Part shown: piece by piece, positions 25,420 to 33,647 of the stretch | How positions within the stretch are numbered: the first letter of the stretch is position 1 | Layout: every line of letters begins with the position of its first letter | Assembly (NCBI RefSeq): GCF_004153195.1 | Contig: NZ_SEMC01000008.1 | Coordinates: 51,969-115,968, forward strand | DNA: 64,000 bases | Source: Sporolactobacillus sp. THM19-2 | Lineage (GTDB): Bacteria > Bacillota > Bacilli > Bacillales > Sporolactobacillaceae | Direction: 5' to 3' | Made by a program: the position numbers and the translations under genes | Notes under the pieces: model-generated | Databases searched by the model: none | Seen by the model: only the letters and a program-made list of their open reading frames with translations | What the model was told of the DNA's origin: nothing

Positions 25420-26358
25420 TCAGCACGACATTTTTTTCTGCACGAATTGCAGAATTTTATCCGCCTGAATTGAAAAGTCGCTCAGCGCATCGGTCATATC
25501 AAACCAGCTGACATCCATCTGCCGCCGGAACCATGTAAGCTGTCTTTTCGCATAATGTCTGGAATTTTTCTTCAGCTGATCGACTGCCTGATCAAGTGTT
25601 ATTTTCCCGTCGAAGTAAGGGAAAAACTCTTTATAACCAATGGCCTGCATCGCCTGACTGTCCCGTAAGCCTTTTTCATAAAGTTCCTGAACCTCATGAA
25701 GCAACCCTTTTCCCATCATCAGGTTCACCCGCTGATTAATCCTTTCGTAAAGAAGTTCGCGAGCCATCGTCAGGCCAATAATCATGACATGGAACAGCGG
25801 CACATCAGAAACCTGTTTTTGCTGTCTGCTGAATGGAATGCCCGTTTCATGGGTCACTTCAAGCGCCCGAATCACCCTGACGAGATTATTCGGATGGATG
25901 TGGCAGGCCGCGTCGGGATCAACTGATTTCAGGTGTTCATAAAGAAAACCTGATCCCTTCTTTTTTTCGGCCTCCTCCAGATACATCCGGTATTCAGGAT
26001 TCGAACCGACATTCGAAAAATGATAGTCAAAGAGCGCGCTTTTTACATAAAAACCGGTCCCGCCAACAAGAATCGGCACGTTTCCTCTGCTTTGAATTTC
26101 CCGGATTATTTGACGGGCATCCTTCTGGTAATCTGCTGCAGAATACGTCTCTCCGGGATTACGAATATCAAACAAATGATGCGGGACGCCTTCTGTTTCT
26201 TCTGTTGATATTTTTGCTGTACCGATATCCAGTCCCCGGTATACCTGAAAAGCGTCGCCGTTAATAATCTCGCCTTTAAGGTGTTTTGCGAGAAAGATGC
26301 TCAGTTTTGTTTTTCCAACAGCTGTGGGGCCAACCACAGCAATCATCTGTTTATGCAT
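25420..26358 (-). CDS. miaA: tRNA dimethylallyltransferase
   Basis: 312 residues. Adds a dimethylallyl group to N6 of A37 in tRNAs reading UNN codons; MiaB, encoded at 42-44 kb, then methylthiolates the product. Walker A GPTAVGKTKLS lies at about 10-20, followed by GDAFQVYRGLDIGTAK, LVGGTGFYVKSALFDY (about 100-115) and RQLTWFRRQ near the end. No terminator separates it from hfq. Confidence 0.96.
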   Translation of the reverse strand: MHKQMIAVVGPTAVGKTKLSIFLAKHLKGEIINGDAFQVYRGLDIGTAKISTEETEGVPHHLFDIRNPGETYSAADYQKDARQIIREIQSRGNVPILVGGTGFYVKSALFDYHFSNVGSNPEYRMYLEEAEKKKGSGFLYEHLKSVDPDAACHIHPNNLVRVIRALEVTHETGIPFSRQQKQVSDVPLFHVMIIGLTMARELLYERINQRVNLMMGKGLLHEVQELYEKGLRDSQAMQAIGYKEFFPYFDGKITLDQAVDQLKKNSRHYAKRQLTWFRRQMDVSWFDMTDALSDFSIQADKILQFVQKKMSC

Positions 26359-26597
26359 GAGTCTGCTGATGAACCTGCTTTCCGATTTTCCTGTATGCTA
26401 CCAAGTGTAGCACAGCATATCGTCCTTTATCCATGATCAACTGAAGAAATACGAAGCAGACGATCTGCCAGTATATTTGTTTTTCTGAAAAAATGCTACT
26501 CAACGGCAATTAGAGCAACAAATGATTTTAAATAACAATCTTTCGCATCCGATTACCCCTTGATCTAATGATACGAACTTATGTTTTTTAATCAGAA

Positions 26598-26630
26598 AGA
26601 AGCTTTCAGCAAAAAGCTGAAAGCCTCGTT
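26598..26630 (-). terminator. Terminator of the amino-acid permease
   Basis: Read leftward GCTTTCAGC-TTTTT-GCTGAAAGC, a 9-bp perfect stem, then TTCTTTCTG, just past the permease stop. Confidence 0.72.
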
Positions 26631-26650
26631 TATTAAAACACATCTTTTTT

Positions 26651-28045
26651 TCAATCATCATCAGAAGAGGTTTTGCCGGTCGCAGGTTTTTGCTCCGGCC
26701 GGATATAGAATGAGATAATAATCAGGAAGGTCATGATTCCGAGACATGTCAGTGTCCCCACCAGATTTGCCGGATTCAGAACAAATGTGATGAAAATCAG
26801 TGATAAAGCTGCAGCACCGATGATCGTCATATAAGGAAAGCCCACCATTCTGAAAAACGGCAGACGATCATAATTCGGCCGAAGTTTCAATTCTGCAAGG
26901 CAAATGGCGATCCAGACCAGAGAAATGGTGAACCCCGGGATACTCATCAGTTGATTGATAATCTGATTCGGTGAAAGGTACGCAAGAACAACACCAGCTG
27001 CCAGAAACCCGGCAGTCAGACCTATTCCACCAAGTGGTACACCCCTTTTGGTCAGCTTTCTGGCAAACCTGGGCGCTTCACCACGTTCAGCCATTGCATA
27101 TAACGTACGTGTTGTCGCATAAATGCCGGAGTTCCCCGCAGACAGCACGGCTGTCAGGAGAACAAAATTCATCAAATGCGGAACACCCGGCAGGCCGACC
27201 GCCTCAAATACCTGAACAAACGGGCTGCTCTCAGTCGCTGAAACACTGTTCCAGGGCATCAGGCTGCATATGATGATAATCGGCAGAATATAAAACATCG
27301 CAACACGAGTCACAACTGTCTTGATCACCTTCGGCAGAACGTGTTCCACATCTCTCGCCTCATTCACGGTGAGCCCGATCAGCTCAGACCCGCCATAGGA
27401 GTAAATCACAACAAGAAGTGCCGAGACCATTCCTCCAACGCCATTCGGAAAGAATCCACCATATCCGAATAAGTTTTTCACAGGATCCGCGGGGCCCGTG
27501 GGACCCTGGATTACCCCGAACAAAATCAGAAAACCCAGGATAATAAATACAATAATGGCACCTATTTTAATACCGGCAAACCAGAATTCGAACTCTCCGT
27601 AAAGGCTGACCTGAAACAGGTTAATCATGATAATAAATAAGCCACACAGACCGGCAAGCAACCAAAGGGGGACACCTGGAAACCAGTAGTTCAGGAAGCT
27701 TCCGGCCGCAAGCACCTCTACAACAGTCACAATCATCCAGTTAATCCAGTACAGCCACCCGATCATAATCGATACTCTGAAACCAAACGCCTTGTACATC
27801 AAATGCTGCATGTTCAGACCGGGAAAGGCAATCGCCATCTCTGCGAGTGCCACCATGACAATAAATAAAATTAAGCCGCAGACCAGGTACGCAATCGTCA
27901 CACTGGGACCGGCGATAGATAACGTATCACCGCTTCCTTTGAAAATTCCTGTTCCGATCATCCCGGCCATAGCCATCAGCATAATATGACGCGGCTCAAG
28001 TCCACGCCTGAGTGATTCGCCCTTTTTCTCTGTCACACCCATCAT
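26651..28045 (-). CDS. Amino-acid permease, APC superfamily
   Basis: 464 residues with twelve predicted membrane helices. The first helix region RHIMLMAMAGMIGTGIFKGSG is the substrate-binding unwound helix typical of AAT/APC transporters, and YSYGGSELIGLTVNEARD in helix 6 marks the amino-acid/polyamine branch. Nearest B. subtilis types are YbxG/GabP-like; the substrate is not determined. ATG 28045 with AAAGG seven nt upstream is preferred over an 11-residue extension. It is divergent from pflB and absent at this place in B. subtilis. Confidence 0.87.
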   Translation of the reverse strand: MMGVTEKKGESLRRGLEPRHIMLMAMAGMIGTGIFKGSGDTLSIAGPSVTIAYLVCGLILFIVMVALAEMAIAFPGLNMQHLMYKAFGFRVSIMIGWLYWINWMIVTVVEVLAAGSFLNYWFPGVPLWLLAGLCGLFIIMINLFQVSLYGEFEFWFAGIKIGAIIVFIILGFLILFGVIQGPTGPADPVKNLFGYGGFFPNGVGGMVSALLVVIYSYGGSELIGLTVNEARDVEHVLPKVIKTVVTRVAMFYILPIIIICSLMPWNSVSATESSPFVQVFEAVGLPGVPHLMNFVLLTAVLSAGNSGIYATTRTLYAMAERGEAPRFARKLTKRGVPLGGIGLTAGFLAAGVVLAYLSPNQIINQLMSIPGFTISLVWIAICLAELKLRPNYDRLPFFRMVGFPYMTIIGAAALSLIFITFVLNPANLVGTLTCLGIMTFLIIISFYIRPEQKPATGKTSSDDD

Positions 28046-28221
28046 TTTCTGTCCTTTCTCTCTGTATTTGCACATCCGCTTTAAACTGATAAAGCAAATA
28101 TAACCTCCATTATAACGAATGGGTAAAACCTGAGATGTAAGGAAGCAGAAAAGGTAAGGCGAATGCCTGTCAGCTAAAAATGGCTCTTTAATTTATGAAC
28201 ATTCTGTGGATTATTGTTAAT

Positions 28222-28231
28222 AAAGCGCTTT
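28222..28231. promoter_or_regulatory. Possible cre-like palindrome upstream of pflB
   Basis: AAAGCGCTTT is a perfect 10-bp palindrome equal to the core of CcpA sites, 65 bp before the pflB start. The outer positions do not match the cre consensus. It also lies near the AT-rich TAAAAT stretch that may be the pflB -10. Confidence 0.32.
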
Positions 28232-28296
28232 TTTTCAATAAAATACGCTAAAATGGAATCGTGAAAGGTAAGAGAACAGGAATTGGAGGGACACAT

Positions 28297-30564
28297 ATGT
28301 TACAGACAAAAACCATTGAGAAAAATGACTATGATCATTTTTGGAAGGGCTTTCAAAAGGGCGCATGGCTGGATGAAATTGATATCCGTGATTTCATTAA
28401 CCTGAATTACAAGCCCTATTACGGTAATGAATCGTTTTTGACCGGTCCCACTGATGCAACAACGACATTGAACAATAAACTGATGAGTCTGAAACTTAAA
28501 GAGCGCGAAGCCGGCGGAGTACTTGATGCCGACACAAAGGTTGTTTCAACGATCACTTCCCACCGGCCTGGTTATCTGGATAAAAGTCTTGAAAAGATTG
28601 TCGGCCTGCAGACCGACAAACCATTGAAGAAGGCTCTGATGCCGTACGGCGGGATTCGTATGGCGGAAGAAGCACTTGAGGCACACGGCCTGAAAATCGA
28701 CCCTGAAATCAAACATGTATTCACCGAATATCACAAAACACACAATCAGGGCGTTTTTGATGTGTATGATAAGAAAATGCGTGCATGCCGTCACTATAAA
28801 ATTATTACCGGACTGCCAGATGCTTACGGACGCGGTCGCCTGATCGGTGACTTCCCCCGTGTCGCTCTTTACGGCATTGACAGATTGGTTGAAGCCAAAA
28901 AGCAAGATTTCGAAAATATCGGCGATGGTGAAATGACCAACGAAGTGATCCAGTTACGCGAAGAGGTAACGGATCAGATCCGTGCACTGAAACAAATGAA
29001 AGAAATGGCTGCGAGCTATGGTATTGATATTTCAAAACCGGCGAAAAATACCCGTGAAGCCATTCAGTGGCTGTATTTTGGCTATCTTGCAGCAATAAAA
29101 CAGCAGAACGGTGCCGCCATGTCGATTGGACGGATCGATGCATTCCTCGATATCTACATCGATCGGGATATGAAAAACGGCGTACTGACCGAGAAGGAAG
29201 CACAGGAACTGATCGACCAGTTTACTATGAAACTGCGGATGGTCGCTTACATCCGTACTCCTGAATACGATTCGCTGTTCTCCGGCAACCCGATCTGGGC
29301 AACCCTGTCAATCGGTGGCATGGCAATGGACGGTCGGCCGATGGTCACAAAGACTTCCTATCGTTTTCTGAATACGCTGGCGAACATGGGACCCTCTCCG
29401 GAACCAAATATCACCCTGCTCTGGTCGGAAAAACTTCCGGAAAGTTTCAGACGGTACGCGACTCAGGTATCGATTGACAGTTCAACCATTCAGTATGAAA
29501 ACGACGAACTGATGCGCACACAGTGGGGTACTGATTATTATGCGATCGCCTGCTGCGTATCCGCACAGCCGGTTGCCGACGGGATGCAGTTCTTCGGCGC
29601 CAGGGCTAACCTCGCCAAAGCGATCCTTTATACGATTAACGGCGGAGTCGATGAAATTGGAAAGGCACAGGTCGGCCCCGCTTATGAACCGATCACATCC
29701 GAATATATTGATTATGATGAATTCATGAAGAAATTCGATCCCATGATGGATTGGCTGGCGGATGAATACGTCAACTCACTGAACATCATCCACTACATGC
29801 ACGATAAATATTACTATGAATCAGCGCAAATGGCATTGAAGAATACCCATGTGGATCGGACATTCGCGACCGGTATTTCCGGCTTTTCTGTTGCCGTTGA
29901 CTCCATCTCGGCAATTAAATACGGGCATGTCCGCGTGATTCGTGATGAAAACGGTCTTGCAGTGGACTATAAGGCGGATAACGATTTCCCGAAATACGGG
30001 AACAACGATGATCGTGCCGACGAGATAGCCGTTTGGCTGATCAAAGCCTTCTATAACAAGATGGCCCGTCACCACCTTTATCGCGGTGCCAAGCTGTCCA
30101 CTTCTGTTCTGACGATTACATCGAATGTCGTTTATGGCAAGAATACCGGTTCAACTCCGAACGGGCGTGAGCAGGGCAAACCATTTGCTCCCGGGGCAAA
30201 TCCCTATTATGGTTCTGAAACAAGTGGTGCTCTCGCCTCTCTGATGTCCGTTGCAAAGATCCCTTATCGCTATGCAACCGACGGGATTTCCAATACCTTT
30301 GCGGTAACGCCTTCCACACTGGGCGCTGACTCCGAGACTCAGAAAAATACGCTTGTCCGTATGGTAGACGGTTATATGCGCAAAAACGGACATCATCTGA
30401 ATATCAACGTATTCAACCGTGAGACACTGATTGATGCCCAGAAACATCCGGAAAAGTACCCAACTTTAACCATTCGTGTTTCCGGCTATTGCGTCTACTT
30501 TGCCGACCTGACAAAGGAACAGCAGGACGACGTGATTTCCCGGACTTTCCACAGCCGTATGTAA
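28297..30564 (+). CDS. pflB: Formate C-acetyltransferase (pyruvate formate-lyase)
   Basis: Anaerobically splits pyruvate plus CoA to acetyl-CoA and formate using a glycyl radical. 755 residues from ATG 28297 ([10 protein letters not shown]), which has GGAGGG seven nt upstream; a 12-residue extension to a GTG is rejected. The catalytic cysteine pair is in [14 protein letters not shown] (about 418-419). The radical glycine is in [10 protein letters not shown] (about 730), the usual place about 25 residues from the end. The neighbour pflA activates it. The enzyme is absent from B. subtilis and B. cereus-type PFL is close, consistent with a mixed-acid or lactic fermenter. Confidence 0.96.
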   Translation: MLQTKTIEKNDYDHFWKGFQKGAWLDEIDIRDFINLNYKPYYGNESFLTGPTDATTTLNNKLMSLKLKEREAGGVLDADTKVVSTITSHRPGYLDKSLEKIVGLQTDKPLKKALMPYGGIRMAEEALEAHGLKIDPEIKHVFTEYHKTHNQGVFDVYDKKMRACRHYKIITGLPDAYGRGRLIGDFPRVALYGIDRLVEAKKQDFENIGDGEMTNEVIQLREEVTDQIRALKQMKEMAASYGIDISKPAKNTREAIQWLYFGYLAAIKQQNGAAMSIGRIDAFLDIYIDRDMKNGVLTEKEAQELIDQFTMKLRMVAYIRTPEYDSLFSGNPIWATLSIGGMAMDGRPMVTKTSYRFLNTLANMGPSPEPNITLLWSEKLPESFRRYATQVSIDSSTIQYENDELMRTQWGTDYYAIACCVSAQPVADGMQFFGARANLAKAILYTINGGVDEIGKAQVGPAYEPITSEYIDYDEFMKKFDPMMDWLADEYVNSLNIIHYMHDKYYYESAQMALKNTHVDRTFATGISGFSVAVDSISAIKYGHVRVIRDENGLAVDYKADNDFPKYGNNDDRADEIAVWLIKAFYNKMARHHLYRGAKLSTSVLTITSNVVYGKNTGSTPNGREQGKPFAPGANPYYGSETSGALASLMSVAKIPYRYATDGISNTFAVTPSTLGADSETQKNTLVRMVDGYMRKNGHHLNINVFNRETLIDAQKHPEKYPTLTIRVSGYCVYFADLTKEQQDDVISRTFHSRM

Positions 30565-30577
30565 ATGTACTTATGCC

Positions 30578-30613
30578 GGAAAAGCAGGCAGATCCGATGC
30601 CTGCTTTTTTTAT
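30578..30613 (+). terminator. Intrinsic terminator between pflB and pflA
   Basis: AAGCAGGCA-GATCCGA-TGCCTGCTT is a 9-bp perfect stem followed by TTTTTTTAT. It ends about 20 bp before the pflA start, so pflA depends on readthrough. Confidence 0.83.
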
Positions 30614-30632
30614 AAAAGTGAGATGATCAGCC

Positions 30633-31409
30633 ATGACAATCAAGCAAAATAAAACATCAGGAGATCCAGGCGTTCTCGGTTACATCCACTCTACAGAGAG
30701 TTTTGGTGCGGTCGACGGACCAGGAATCCGTTTCGTTGTCTTCATGCAGGGTTGTGATATGAGGTGTATGTATTGTCACAATCCGGATACATGGAAAACG
30801 CGTGTCGGCAGGAAGCGATCAGCAGCCGAAGTCCTGAGTGAAGCGCTCCAGTATCGTGACTTCTGGGGAAAAGACGGAGGTATTACATTAAGCGGCGGTG
30901 AAATCCTTCTGCAGCCTGATTTTGCCCTTGATCTGTTCCGCAGGGCAAAAGATGAAGGGGTTCACACCTGTCTGGATACCAGCGGACATCCCTTTACCCG
31001 TGAAGAACCGTTTTTCAGTCTCTTCCGCGAACTGATGACTGTCACGGATCTGCTTCTTGTAGACATTAAAGAGATTGACCCGGAGAAGCACCGAAAGCTG
31101 ACCGGTTTCACGAATGAGAATATTCTCGATATGTGTCGCTACCTCTCTTCTATTGGTAAACCGATATGGATTCGCCATGTTCTTGTTCCCGGTGTGACCG
31201 ATAATGATGAAGATCTGAAAAAGTTAAATGCGTTCATTCAGACCTTGACAAATGTCAAACGCGTGGAAATTCTGCCCTACCATACAATGGGCATTGCAAA
31301 ATATCATGAACTGGGTATCCGTTACCGCCTCGAGGGCGTAGACCCCCCAACCGATGAACGTATCAGGAATGCCGAAGAACTGCTTCACTGTGCGGATTAT
31401 CGGAAGTAA
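30633..31409 (+). CDS. pflA: Pyruvate formate-lyase activating enzyme
   Basis: 258-residue radical SAM protein. The cluster motif is Cys41, Cys45, Cys48 (QGCDMRCMYCHNPDTW), followed by GGITLSGGEILLQPDF (about 88-103). It abstracts hydrogen from the PflB glycine using S-adenosylmethionine. It starts 68 bp after pflB, beyond a terminator, with a weak SD (GTGAG), matching an enzyme needed only in catalytic amounts. Confidence 0.95.
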   Translation: MTIKQNKTSGDPGVLGYIHSTESFGAVDGPGIRFVVFMQGCDMRCMYCHNPDTWKTRVGRKRSAAEVLSEALQYRDFWGKDGGITLSGGEILLQPDFALDLFRRAKDEGVHTCLDTSGHPFTREEPFFSLFRELMTVTDLLLVDIKEIDPEKHRKLTGFTNENILDMCRYLSSIGKPIWIRHVLVPGVTDNDEDLKKLNAFIQTLTNVKRVEILPYHTMGIAKYHELGIRYRLEGVDPPTDERIRNAEELLHCADYRK

Positions 31410-31432
31410 GAGGATCTGTATTTTCGGATTTT

Positions 31433-31461
31433 GAAGCACACAACTGTGTGCTTTTTTTTGA
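31433..31461 (+). terminator. pflA terminator
   Basis: AGCACACA-ACT-GTGTGCT type stem followed by eight T residues. Confidence 0.87.
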
Positions 31462-31521
31462 CTTGAATTTACCCTTTAAGGGCAACCACTTAGAAAATAA
31501 AGTAATACTTCAACCAGTGGA

Positions 31522-31618
31522 ATCCATCAGACTTCCGCGGGCAGTGATCCCCCGCCCTGGCATGTTCGTTTATCCTCATGACCCTGAGGTGGGCCCGCCC
31601 GTTCATTCGGGATAAAAA
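31522..31618 (-). ncRNA. Copy A of a repeated structured element (downstream of mutL)
   Basis: Shares 16 identical bases (GCGGGCAGTGATCCCC), then TGTTCGTTTATCC, then CATGAC and CTGAGGTGGG, in the same order and spacing, with copy B at 44499-44591. On the minus strand two hairpins form: CCUCA/UGAGG (31585-31589 with 31574-31578) and GCGGG/CCCGC (31551-31555 with 31537-31541), joined by an unpaired GAUAAACGAACA. It begins on the U-run of the mutL terminator. No coding frame spans it. Strand is assigned from neighbouring gene direction and is not proven. Confidence 0.55.
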
Positions 31619-31691
31619 GACCCATCGCTCAATTTTCCCTGTACAATAGATTTGCGAGATACTGTTTGTAATCAGGGTCAAGCGATGGGTC
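31609..31691 (-). terminator. mutL terminator with a very long-range stem
   Basis: An 11-bp perfect stem (31681-31691 with 31619-31629) closes a loop of about 50 nt that holds a further CCCTG/CAGGG pair, followed by TTTTTATC on the minus strand. Most intrinsic terminators have short loops. Confidence 0.7.
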
Positions 31692-31736
31692 ACGATCCCT
31701 ATCCTGAAGAAATCTATTTTGCCCTTTAAGCCCCCT

Positions 31737-33611
31737 TTACTGTACCCTTTTAAACATCTTTTCCATTTCGTAGGGCGTGAAGTGAACGATAACCGGGCGT
31801 CCATGGGGACAGGTGAACGGATCTTTTGCTTTAGCAAGGTTGTCCAGAAGTGCCTGAATTTCGTCGGTTCTCAGATAGTGGTTCGCCTTGATTGCCCGTT
31901 TGCAGGACATCATCTTCGCCAGATCCTCCCGAAGTTTTTTGATGGATATCTTCCCGCTTTCAATCAGTTGATGAACGATATCCTCAATCATCTGTGGCTC
32001 TCTCCCCTTCGGCATCCAGGTCGGATGGGAACGGATAATAACGGATCGATTGCCAAACGACTCAAAATCCAGCCCGATCTCCTTCAGATAATCGTGATAT
32101 TCCATGACTGTTTCATATTCAGAATGGGTAAATTCAAATGTCATGGGAACGAGCAGTTCCTGCACCTCCCGGGCGTTCTCACCTACTTTCTCCCGGTAAT
32201 ATTCATAATTGATTCGTTCCTGTGCTGCATGCTGATCTATAATATACAAACCGTCTTCATTCTGGGCGAAAATGTACGTACCATGCATCTGACCGATCGG
32301 ATATAACTTCGGCATTCTGCTTGAAGTTTTCATTTCATCTGACGGCTCTTCAGAAGAAGAAGCAGGCTCCATTTCGTCCCCTTCCTGAGGCAGCGACCGC
32401 CGGTACACTTGATCCCCGGACTGCTCCATGGATTCACCGATACGCTCTGTACCGGAAATTGTCTCTTTCGGAGGCTGCTCCTCAGAAACCGGTGAATGTT
32501 CTGCAGCAGGTGATCCTGAGGCGGACAGATCCGGACCGATGGCCACATCAGGAGAAAAATCCATTGCCTGCTGCTCGACTTGAGGATGTTCGCGGTGCAT
32601 CTTTGTGCCTACAGCCGGAATCAGACGCTGCCTGTGAAATGCTTCACGGATCGTTCCTGTGATAAGCGTGCACAAATCCTTCTCCTTACTGATTCGCGCT
32701 TCAAGTTTTGCCGGGTGGACGTTCACATCGACCAGTGATGGATCCATTTTAATATGAATCACACAGATCGGGTAACGCCCGACCATAAGTAGTGTATGAT
32801 AACCTTCAATAATACTGTTAAAGATCGGGTAATTTTTAATAAAACGGCCATTTACAAATATATAGACATATTGCCGTCCGGCACGGTTGATCTGCGGATT
32901 CACCGCCAGACCTTCAACATGAAAATCAAGTGAATCACCTGAAAAGGGGACAGCAGCCTTCGCTGTGCGCACACCATAAATGGCAGCGAGTACATGGCTG
33001 AGTTCACCGCTTCCGTTCGTCTGAAAAACGGTTCTTTCGTTTTCAGTCAGGGTAAATTGAATATGCGGATAAGAAAGCGCCATCCTGTTGACCACATCTG
33101 ATATTTTCCCAAGTTCTGTATGAAAACTTTTCAGATACTTCAGACGCGCAGGCGTATTGTAAAACAGCCGGCTGACCTTAATCTCGGTCCCCTTCCGGCT
33201 TTCCGTATGACCTGACTGTATGACATGTCCCCCCTGAAGGACCAGATGAATTCCCGGATGCTGTCCGTCGGAAGTCTTCATCTCGAGATAAGAGACAGCT
33301 GCAATACTTGGCAGAGCTTCTCCCCGAAAGCCCAGGGTCCGGATATGAAAGAGGTCGGAATCCTTGTGTATTTTACTCGTTGCATGCCGTTCAAAAGCCG
33401 CCTGGCAGTCCTCCGGTGCTAATCCTGCCCCATTGTCCCGAACGGTGATGGATTTCAATCCACCCTCTTCTATCAGAATTGTAACCGCTGTTGCCTGAGC
33501 ATCAATCGCATTTTCAACGAGTTCCTTGACAACAGATGCAGGGCGTTCAACGACTTCTCCGGCAGCGATCTGGTTTGCCAGTGACACACTCAGTTTCTGA
33601 ATGATACCCAT
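31737..33611 (-). CDS. mutL: DNA mismatch repair protein MutL
   Basis: 624 residues. The GHKL ATPase domain has VKELVENAIDAQAT (about 29-42), DNGAGL and GFRGEALPSIAAV. A variable acidic linker spans about 340-430. The C-terminal domain carries the endonuclease motif DQHAAQERINYE of the DQHA(X)2E(X)4E type, and CPHGRPV near the end. It is therefore a nicking MutL, as in species without MutH. It lies 36 bp downstream of mutS in a mutS-mutL operon. Confidence 0.96.
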   Translation of the reverse strand: MGIIQKLSVSLANQIAAGEVVERPASVVKELVENAIDAQATAVTILIEEGGLKSITVRDNGAGLAPEDCQAAFERHATSKIHKDSDLFHIRTLGFRGEALPSIAAVSYLEMKTSDGQHPGIHLVLQGGHVIQSGHTESRKGTEIKVSRLFYNTPARLKYLKSFHTELGKISDVVNRMALSYPHIQFTLTENERTVFQTNGSGELSHVLAAIYGVRTAKAAVPFSGDSLDFHVEGLAVNPQINRAGRQYVYIFVNGRFIKNYPIFNSIIEGYHTLLMVGRYPICVIHIKMDPSLVDVNVHPAKLEARISKEKDLCTLITGTIREAFHRQRLIPAVGTKMHREHPQVEQQAMDFSPDVAIGPDLSASGSPAAEHSPVSEEQPPKETISGTERIGESMEQSGDQVYRRSLPQEGDEMEPASSSEEPSDEMKTSSRMPKLYPIGQMHGTYIFAQNEDGLYIIDQHAAQERINYEYYREKVGENAREVQELLVPMTFEFTHSEYETVMEYHDYLKEIGLDFESFGNRSVIIRSHPTWMPKGREPQMIEDIVHQLIESGKISIKKLREDLAKMMSCKRAIKANHYLRTDEIQALLDNLAKAKDPFTCPHGRPVIVHFTPYEMEKMFKRVQ

Positions 33612-33647
33612 CCACTGTTCCTCCTTGAATCGGTGTTTCCCTTATCT

